26,986 nucleotides of DNA, taken from NCBI GenBank assembly GCA_902478935.1, contig CABSMV010000009.1:1-26986 (forward strand). Direction: 5' to 3'. This DNA is from an uncultured Collinsella sp. GTDB lineage: Bacteria > Actinomycetota > Coriobacteriia > Coriobacteriales > Coriobacteriaceae. This document shows positions 21,812 through 26,986 of the stretch, one piece after another (within the stretch, counting starts at the first letter, position 1; the number at the start of each line of letters is the position of its first letter). The notes below the pieces were generated by a model. That model had not been told where the DNA came from, made no database searches, and saw only the letters and a program-made list of their open reading frames with translations. The translations under genes were made by a program, and so were the position numbers.

Positions 21812-23017
21812 CTACTTGACCTCGATGAGCTCGTACTCGCTCGTGCCAAGGCCGATCTTCTCGGCATGCGCGATGCACGCGCGCCAATCGGTATCGGGAT
21901 GCGTGATGCAGAAGGGGTCGCGCGCCTGCTCGCCCTCCAGATGCTCGTGGTTATGCTCCATCTTGGCGGCGCTGTCGGTGAGCTCGGTGTTGGGCAGCGG
22001 CTCGGATGCCATGACGGCATCGGCGCAGGCCTGATCGATAGCGACCGGGTCGAAGCTCGCGAACATGCCGATGTCGTTGACGATAGGCGTATCGTTTTCG
22101 GGATGGCAATCGCAGTTGGGGCTGATATCCATGGCAAGCGAGATATGGAAGCTCGGGCGGCCGTCGACGACGGCCTTGGTGTACTCGGCAATCTTGCAGT
22201 TGAGCACGTCGGCCGCAGCGTCATAGCCGGGCTTGATACAGTCCTGGTTGCATGCCGCAATGCAGCGGCCGCAGCCCACGCAGCGATCGTGGTCGATGGC
22301 GGCCACGTGGACCGTGCGGGTGTTGCCGTTGGCAAGCTCGCGCTCGCGGGTGTCGTCAAACGAGATAGCGCTGTGTGCACAGATCTTTTCGCAGGCACGG
22401 CAGCCAATGCAGTGCTCGGTCGCGACGTTCGGCTTGCCGGCGGCATGCTGCTCCATCTTGCCGGCGCGGCTGCCGCCACCCATACCCAGGTTCTTCATGG
22501 CGCCGCCAAAGCCGGCCTGCTCATGACCCTTAAAGTGGGTGAGGCTGATCACGATATCGGCATCCATGAGCGCCTGACCGATCTTGGCCTCGTGCACGTA
22601 CTCGCCGCCCTCGACCGGGACGAGCGCCTCGTCGGTGCCCTTGAGGCCGTCGGCGATGATGATCTGGCAACCCGTAGCATACGGGGTAAAGCCGTTCTGG
22701 TAGGCGGTGTCGATGTGCTCGAGCGCGTTTTTGCGGCTACCGACATAGAGCGTATTGCAGTCAGTGAGGAAGGGCTTGCCGCCCAGCTCCTTCACCACGT
22801 CCGCGACGGCGCGGGCGTAGTTGGGGCGCAAAAAGCTCAGGTTGCCCAGCTCACCAAAGTGAATCTTGATGGCGACGAACTTGTTCTCAAAGTCGATCTG
22901 CTCAATTCCGGCGCGGCGAATAAGGCGTTTGAGCTTGTCGAGCTGGCTCTCGCGAGCATGCGTGCGCAAGTTGGTGAAGTACACCTTGGCGGGTGCTGCG
23001 GGTGCAGTTGCGGTCAT
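21812..23017 (-). CDS. DUF362 protein with 2x[4Fe-4S] ferredoxin insert
   Basis: A 401-aa cytoplasmic iron-sulfur protein. DUF362 sequence fills residues 10-185 (FVAIKIHFGELGN, ISLTHFKGHEQAGFGGAMKNLGMG). Two classical cluster motifs follow: CIGCRACEKIC (C203, C206, C209, C213) and CVGCGRCIAAC (C246, C249, C252, C256). The DUF362 domain then resumes (DISPNCDCHPENDTPIVNDIGMFASFDPVAIDQA). Such proteins are common in anaerobes and thought to pass electrons to an unknown acceptor; no reaction can be assigned. ATG 23017 has GAGGGG upstream. It forms a single-gene unit with a possible response-regulator site at 23069-23085. Confidence 0.92.
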   Translation of the reverse strand: MTATAPAAPAKVYFTNLRTHARESQLDKLKRLIRRAGIEQIDFENKFVAIKIHFGELGNLSFLRPNYARAVADVVKELGGKPFLTDCNTLYVGSRKNALEHIDTAYQNGFTPYATGCQIIIADGLKGTDEALVPVEGGEYVHEAKIGQALMDADIVISLTHFKGHEQAGFGGAMKNLGMGGGSRAGKMEQHAAGKPNVATEHCIGCRACEKICAHSAISFDDTRERELANGNTRTVHVAAIDHDRCVGCGRCIAACNQDCIKPGYDAAADVLNCKIAEYTKAVVDGRPSFHISLAMDISPNCDCHPENDTPIVNDIGMFASFDPVAIDQACADAVMASEPLPNTELTDSAAKMEHNHEHLEGEQARDPFCITHPDTDWRACIAHAEKIGLGTSEYELIEVK

Positions 23018-23068
23018 AGATATATCCCCTCTGTCTATATGGCGTTACAGACATAGAGGATGGTACCA

Positions 23069-23090
23069 GTTAAAGCAGAGTTAAAGTCAA
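23069..23090 (-). promoter_or_regulatory. Direct-repeat activator site upstream of the DUF362 gene
   Basis: On the minus strand TTTAAC-N5-TTTAAC (23069-23085) is an exact 11-bp-spaced direct repeat, the arrangement bound by OmpR/PhoB-type response regulators. A TTGACT (23085-23090) overlaps its upstream end and may be a -35, with TACCAT 19 nt further as a weak -10. It is 52 nt from the start codon. Confidence 0.45.
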
Positions 23091-23100
23091 GTACGGCACC

Positions 23101-23129
23101 TAGTCATTGGAGACGTTCTTAAATGAGTA
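23101..23129. repeat. REP-like element, copy 2 (half-palindrome)
   Basis: Bases 23101-23129 match 14699-14727 at 26 of 29 positions, sharing TAGTCATTGG and ACGTTCTTAAATGA. Unlike copy 1, the second arm is not kept, so it looks truncated or decayed. It lies in the gene-free stretch 23018-23417. Confidence 0.7.
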
Positions 23130-23144
23130 GTCGCAAGGGACACT

Positions 23145-23193
23145 CTTTCGCCACCCGGCAGTTGGGGACAGTCCCCAAGTGCCGGCAGGAAAG
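23145..23193. repeat. Imperfect palindrome of the GGGGACA REP type
   Basis: The centre TTGGGGAC-A-GTCCCCAA (23162-23178) is a perfect 8-bp inverted repeat. Outward the pairing continues with bulges (CCCGGCA against TGCCGGC, CTTTC against GAAAG). Further GGGACAG and GTCCCC fragments follow to about 23234. The GGGGACAG core is shared with the element at 5394-5444. Confidence 0.6.
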
Positions 23194-23280
23194 GAACGTC
23201 CCCGAAGGCCGGCATATAGGGACAGTCCTTGCCAACCCGACCGGCAGACCGGCGAATCATCGGCATCTGGTAAGAGGGAC

Positions 23281-23414
23281 GCGCCGTCACGTTTGTGGCG
23301 GCGCGCCTTGGTTTTGCGGCGCGTTCTGGCGTGGCCACAATCTGGTTTGATGGCGTGCCCTGGTGTGGCGGCGTTGACGGCGTGCCCTGGCGTGACGGAG
23401 CGTCCTGGCGCGGA
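23281..23414. repeat. Degenerate 18-bp tandem repeat
   Basis: Units with consensus GGCGYGYYCTGGYGTGRC occur at 23300-23317, 23318-23335, 23352-23369, 23379-23396 and 23397-23414. A partial unit lies before them (23281-23299), a variant 16-nt unit at 23336-23351, and a 9-bp half unit at 23370-23378. The array ends 4 bp from the methyltransferase stop. No convincing reading frame uses it. Confidence 0.55.
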
Positions 23415-23417
23415 CCG

Positions 23418-24062
23418 CTAGCCCTTTTGCGCGACCAGATGCGCGCGGAATCCCTTCTGTGCCTCGAGCTTGAGCGGAGTGAGCCCGGATTCCTCGACGA
23501 GCGCGCGTAGCTCGGACAGCTTGAGGATGCGCACGTCGCCATGGCCCAAGAGGCGTGCCAGCGGTAGCTCGATGTTGTTCATGAGCCAGACCGCGACATC
23601 GTTCGAGGTGTAGTCGCGAAGGACCAGTCGCCCGCCGGGCCGAAGGACGCGTGCCACCTCGGCGAAAAACCTCTCCGGATGCGGGTAGTGGTGGAAGCTG
23701 TTGGAGCAGAGCACGGCGTCGAAGCTCCGGGGCTCGAAGGGCAGTGCCTCCGCGTCTCCGACGACAAAGCTGACGTTATCGAGCTGCTTTGCCCGGGCGA
23801 CGTCGATCATCCCGGGTGTGAGGTCGAGTCCAGTCAAGTGCTTGCTGGGGTACCGGGCGTGGAGCAGTTCTAGGACGGCTCCGGTTCCACAGCCCACGTC
23901 GAGCGCGTCCTCGAACGGTTCGAGCTCAAGCTCCTCGAGCATTTGCGGATAGTCGTCCTTGCACATCTCGTAAATGCCGGCATGGCCGGATTCGTAGACC
24001 TTTGCCGCCTCGGTGAACTCCTTGATGGAGAGCTGCTTGAGCTCCTCTGCCGATCTTGCCAT
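23418..24062 (-). CDS. SAM-dependent class I methyltransferase
   Basis: A 214-aa soluble protein with the Rossmann methyltransferase pattern. SAM-binding motif I is DVGCGTGAVLELL (residues 55-67), motif II is TGLDLTPGM with acidic D80 for the ribose, then GDAEALPF (102-109) and VLRPGGRLVLRD (139-150). This is the Methyltransf_11 (UbiE/small-molecule) type. FHHYPHPERFF is typical of this group. The substrate is unknown. ATG 24062 is chosen because AGGAGGG precedes it; the frame stays open to 24302 only inside the permease gene. It begins 8 nt after the permease stop, so it belongs to the ABC transporter operon and may modify a related compound. Confidence 0.93.
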   Translation of the reverse strand: MARSAEELKQLSIKEFTEAAKVYESGHAGIYEMCKDDYPQMLEELELEPFEDALDVGCGTGAVLELLHARYPSKHLTGLDLTPGMIDVARAKQLDNVSFVVGDAEALPFEPRSFDAVLCSNSFHHYPHPERFFAEVARVLRPGGRLVLRDYTSNDVAVWLMNNIELPLARLLGHGDVRILKLSELRALVEESGLTPLKLEAQKGFRAHLVAQKG

Positions 24063-24070
24063 GAGCCCTC

Positions 24071-26737
24071 CTATTCCTGGACCTTCAGCGCCTCGGAGAG
24101 GCTCACGCGCTTGATGGAGCGCGTGTGTAGCAGCGCCACGACCAGGTAGGTCGCAAAGCCAATGCCGACGCATGCAGCCATAGACCAAGCGGGCACGTAG
24201 ATCTCGATATTGCCGTTGTAGGCGAGCAGCATCGAGCGGAAGATGGCCGTGAGCGAGCCAATAATGACCGGCAGGCTCAGCACGAGCGACGCCGCCACGC
24301 ACAGCGTGATCGAGCGGATGTACAGATGCGAGATCTCGCTATCGCGATAGCCAAAGACTTTCATGTAGCTGATCGAACGGGCGCTGTGGTCGATCACCGC
24401 CTTGGTCAGCAGGTACATAAACAGCAGGAAGATAAACACCGCGAGCCCGATCATCATTCCGATCATTTTGCTCATCATGCCGATGAACTGGTCGCCCACG
24501 GCCCGCATGTCGTCGGGCGTGGTGTCGCCGGCAAAGTAACGAGCATCGAGGTCGAGCTTCTCGTCGCTCACATAGCCGTTAAAGTAGGCGGCGTCGTTGC
24601 CGAACAGCTCGTTAAAGTCGTCGATACTCATATAGATATTCATGTCCGACTTGGAGCCCCAGGCACAGTCCTTGCCCGCGTACTCAAGGGAATAATGCTC
24701 CCCCTCGTACTTGTCGATGAGCGTGACCTTCTGGCCCTCGCTCCAGCCAAACTTGTCGAGCAGGCCGCCGCCAAAGACGACGCGCCCATCGCCAACGTTG
24801 AGGTCTTTCCAATAGCGCGAATCGGGCGAGATGCCGTAGACGGAAATCGTCTCTTCGCCATTACCATCGCCGCGGCCGTATTGCAGCTGGTAAACGGCAT
24901 ATTTCTCGGTCTGCGCAATCTTGTCTGCACCGTTATCGGTCGTGTTAACCGGGTGAATGTCGTCGTTGTCAGTGTCGATCTTAGAGGCCTTGTCGATCAG
25001 GTCGATAGCCTCGTCGCGGTCGCAGCCGAGGGCATCGGCAAGGTCATCGAGGCGCGCATAAAGCGCATCCTTCTTGTCCTGGACGTTTGCAAGCGCATCC
25101 TGCGCCGCAGTCAGGCTCTCGGCAGACGGAGATGCGGTCGCGGCATCGGCTGCCGCCTGCGCCGCATCGGCCGCGTCGTCAAGCTCGTCATCGGCATCCT
25201 GAGCGGCGGAAAGCAGTGCGCCGTCAACCGACTGCAAGCGCTCGAGTGCCAACCACTGCTCACGTTCCTCGGCGGTGCCCTCAAGCTCCAGCGGCGCCTT
25301 GAGCGTGTACTGGTACTCGGCGACCAGGCTCGTCTCGAGGTTATCCGCGTAGTGCGTCATCGTGGGCAGAATCGCCAGGCCAAAGAGCAGCAGCAGCGAC
25401 GCAAACGCAATACCTACGAAGAGCGTGGCGAAGTTGCCCAGGTTGCGCAGGAAAATACGCAGGCGGAAGCGCGAGACAAAACCCACGCGCTCCGGCAGCT
25501 GCAGGCCGCGCTTGGTGCCAGATTTGCCGCTCGCCTCGTGACGAAGGAACTGCAACGGCGTCTTGTCCATCTTGCGAAGCAGGCCCACCAGCGTGATGAG
25601 AATGAGCGCAGCGGCGGGAACCACGGCGCACTTCACAAAGATCCCCCAGCTCCAGTACACCTGGAAGGGAGGCAGGCTGTACGAACCGTAATAGAGGCTG
25701 CGCATGGGCTCGGTAAAGAACACAACGCCGAGCGCGGTGCCCAAAAGCGCCGCGATCACGCCCACGGTAGCGGGAAGCGCAAGGTAGTGCAGGACGATCT
25801 CGCGTCGACGATAGCCGCTGGCGAGCAGCGTGCCGATGATGGCGCTCTCCTCCTCGATGGTGGCGTCGGTAAGGACCACAAAGACGAACGCCATGATCAC
25901 GATGATGATGTCGAGCAGCGTCATCCACATCATGGAGTCGCCGTCTACGTCGTCGCGCGCATAGCCAATGCCCTGGTTGGAATCGGCATCGATCAGATCG
26001 TCCACGCGCGCATCGGCGTCGGTCAGCGCCTCGACCATATCCTGCTCCGCATCGATGCGATCCGCGGTGGGGAGGTCGCGATCGGCAAAGGTAAAGGAGT
26101 AGGTGTAGGCGGGCGCGCCGCCGGCATCCTCGAGCGCGGCAAAGCCGGCATCGGTGACCTCGGCCACGCCATAAGTGATGGTGTTCACCGTAAAGTCCGA
26201 ATTGTTGAGGAACAGCGCCTGGCTATCGGGCTGGGTCATGATGCCGCAGATGGTGTAGGTGCGGCCCTCAAGCTCGACCTTATCGCCCACGGACAGGTTG
26301 TTATTGGTGGCGAAGACACGGTCGATCGCCACTTCATCGTCCGTTTTGGGCTCCTTGCCCTCACAGTAGGACGCGATATCGACCTTGGTGCGGTGCGCAT
26401 AGGTGCGCAGCGTGCGCTTGGTGCCGTCGTCGCCAGCGGTCTTTTTGATGATGGCGTCGATGGAGAAATTCTTGTAGAGCGTGACGCCGCCGACGTCGCC
26501 GGCTGCATCCTCGGCGGCCTTGAGTTGATCGTCGGTAGCCTCGAAGGAGGTGGTCACGCGGCCGTCCTCAATCGTGTACGCATCGCGCATGTCGTCGATA
26601 AGGCAACCGATAGAATGCGCTGCGAGCAAAAAGCCCGAGGTGAGAGCGATGCTTCCGCACATAAGAAGAAAGATGCCCAGGTACTTGCCGATATTGCGGC
26701 GCAGCTCGCGCGGGAGACGTTTTGCGAGAGGTGTCAT
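24071..26737 (-). CDS. FtsX-family ABC transporter permease
   Basis: An 888-aa permease with two FtsX domains. One membrane helix (about 17-42) is followed by an extracellular domain to about 265. The first FtsX set has three helices near 270-292 (LDIIIVIMAFVFVVL), 318-343 and 360-385, with a fifth helix near 430-455. A second large extracellular domain (460-740) contains an Asp/Ala-rich helical stretch at about 495-575 that looks coiled coil. The last three helices lie near 752-778, 805-830 and 848-875. This layout is that of large MacB/FtsX-type permeases in Gram-positive bacteria, used for efflux of peptides or lipids or for envelope signalling rather than import. ATG 26737 lies 8 nt after the ATPase stop. 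An 855-codon open frame on the opposite strand is a shadow. Confidence 0.92.
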   Translation of the reverse strand: MTPLAKRLPRELRRNIGKYLGIFLLMCGSIALTSGFLLAAHSIGCLIDDMRDAYTIEDGRVTTSFEATDDQLKAAEDAAGDVGGVTLYKNFSIDAIIKKTAGDDGTKRTLRTYAHRTKVDIASYCEGKEPKTDDEVAIDRVFATNNNLSVGDKVELEGRTYTICGIMTQPDSQALFLNNSDFTVNTITYGVAEVTDAGFAALEDAGGAPAYTYSFTFADRDLPTADRIDAEQDMVEALTDADARVDDLIDADSNQGIGYARDDVDGDSMMWMTLLDIIIVIMAFVFVVLTDATIEEESAIIGTLLASGYRRREIVLHYLALPATVGVIAALLGTALGVVFFTEPMRSLYYGSYSLPPFQVYWSWGIFVKCAVVPAAALILITLVGLLRKMDKTPLQFLRHEASGKSGTKRGLQLPERVGFVSRFRLRIFLRNLGNFATLFVGIAFASLLLLFGLAILPTMTHYADNLETSLVAEYQYTLKAPLELEGTAEEREQWLALERLQSVDGALLSAAQDADDELDDAADAAQAAADAATASPSAESLTAAQDALANVQDKKDALYARLDDLADALGCDRDEAIDLIDKASKIDTDNDDIHPVNTTDNGADKIAQTEKYAVYQLQYGRGDGNGEETISVYGISPDSRYWKDLNVGDGRVVFGGGLLDKFGWSEGQKVTLIDKYEGEHYSLEYAGKDCAWGSKSDMNIYMSIDDFNELFGNDAAYFNGYVSDEKLDLDARYFAGDTTPDDMRAVGDQFIGMMSKMIGMMIGLAVFIFLLFMYLLTKAVIDHSARSISYMKVFGYRDSEISHLYIRSITLCVAASLVLSLPVIIGSLTAIFRSMLLAYNGNIEIYVPAWSMAACVGIGFATYLVVALLHTRSIKRVSLSEALKVQE

Positions 26738-26745
26738 GGCGCCGC

Positions 26746-26939
26746 CTACCAATCGAGCTCGGCGGCTGCGACGGGCGACTCGTTGAGCTCATCCTCGACG
26801 ATGCGCCCGTCGCGCAGGCGCAGCACGCGATTGGCCATGCGGGCGATGGCGGCGTTGTGCGTGACGATGATGATGGTGCAGCCGTACTCGTGATTGACAT
26901 CCTCCATGAGCTGCAGGATTTCCTTGGACGTCTTGTAGT
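26746..26939 (-). CDS. ABC transporter ATPase, C-terminal end only
   Basis: The last 63 codons of an ABC ATPase, cut by the adapter at 26940. The visible sequence starts YKTSKEILQLMEDVNHEYG, consistent with the stretch after the Walker B/D-loop. It continues TIIIVTHN with the H-loop His, then NRVLRLRDGRIVEDELN, the usual end of LolD/MacB-type ATPases, and stops at TAG 26746-26748. The Walker A, signature and Walker B motifs lie beyond the contig. It is the energy partner of the downstream permease, 8 nt away. Confidence 0.93.
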
Positions 26940-26986
26940 CTGTCTCTTATACACATCTGACGCTGCCGACGAACTCTAGGGTGTAG
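26940..26986 (-). other. Nextera adapter with index and P5 fragment (artificial)
   Basis: Bases 26940-26958 are CTGTCTCTTATACACATCT, the Tn5 mosaic end, followed to 26972 by GACGCTGCCGACGA of the read-1 adapter. Bases 26973-26980 (ACTCTAGG) sit exactly where an i5 index would be; the reverse complement CCTAGAGT matches, from memory, Nextera index S516. GTGTAG (26981-26986) is the start of the P5 flow-cell sequence. None of this is genomic. Confidence 0.98.

Noticed and set aside
23281..23414. CRISPR array
   Set aside because: Units are diverged 18-mers lying mostly end to end without unique spacers of constant length, and no cas genes are near.
23087..23542. 151-codon minus-strand frame over the repeat region
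   Set aside because: It overlaps the methyltransferase gene out of frame, has no ribosome site, and its Pro/Thr/Ser repeats simply translate the 18-bp DNA repeat.
24326..26893. 855-codon open frame on the plus strand
   Set aside because: It lies opposite the FtsX-type permease, has no ribosome site, and its translation is low-complexity and rich in His, Arg and Val; a GC-bias shadow.
1..26967. 28-bp terminal inverted repeats suggesting a composite transposon
   Set aside because: The repeats are Nextera/Tn5 adapter, with an index and P5 sequence still attached at the right end.

Overview
The window is a high-GC, densely coded bacterial contig. It most resembles a gut Coriobacteriia genome, with Collinsella or a close relative the best guess. 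The grounds are codon and GC character, a three-gene LuxR-type sensory cluster, an NRAMP-related transporter of the type described from Eggerthella, and LuxS. This assignment is inference from gene content, with no database comparison. Both ends are artificial: bases 1-28 and 26940-26986 are Nextera/Tn5 library adapter, so real sequence runs from 29 to 26939 and the genes touching those points are cut.

Layout. 29-1263 (+): tail of a double zinc-ribbon protein, then a secreted lipoprotein and a terminator. 1284-5280 (-): a sensory cluster of a 7TM kinase-like protein, a HisKA_3-type sensor kinase and a NarL/LuxR response regulator. The regulator is interrupted by an in-frame amber codon. 5394-6157: a REP-like palindrome and a DUF4867-like gene with its own promoter. 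6219-8778 (-): luxS, then a nucleoside hydrolase and ribokinase operon that together would turn ribonucleosides into base plus ribose 5-phosphate. 8966-11182 (+): an OatA-like membrane O-acetyltransferase with an SGNH domain. 11292-14407 (-): a two-gene metal module, a PRC/MgtE_N/CBS/membrane protein followed 8 nt later by an NRAMP-family transporter with Mg2+-type (NRMT-like) site residues. Its leader is about 200 nt and structured. 14699-20527 (-): an apparently inactive polysaccharide deacetylase-like protein, a PRC-barrel protein, a YtxH protein, a stand-alone protein resembling the cyanophycin synthetase N-domain, a CorC/HlyC CBS protein and a hemolysin III (PAQR) protein. 20635-21764 (+): an alpha/beta hydrolase under a promoter carrying two matching operator-like palindromes. 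21812-23017 (-): a DUF362 ferredoxin-type protein. 23018-23417: about 400 bp without a gene, holding a promoter region, REP-like elements and a degenerate 18-bp tandem repeat. 23418-26939 (-): a SAM methyltransferase, a large FtsX-type ABC permease and the C-terminal end of its ATPase.

The points most worth following are the MgtE-sensor/NRAMP module with its leader, the stand-alone CphA-N-like protein with an HxxEH motif, the NodB-like protein that has lost its metal ligands, the amber-interrupted response regulator beside intact partners, and the repressor-type operator pair. No tRNA, rRNA, CRISPR array, integrase or natural insertion sequence was seen.
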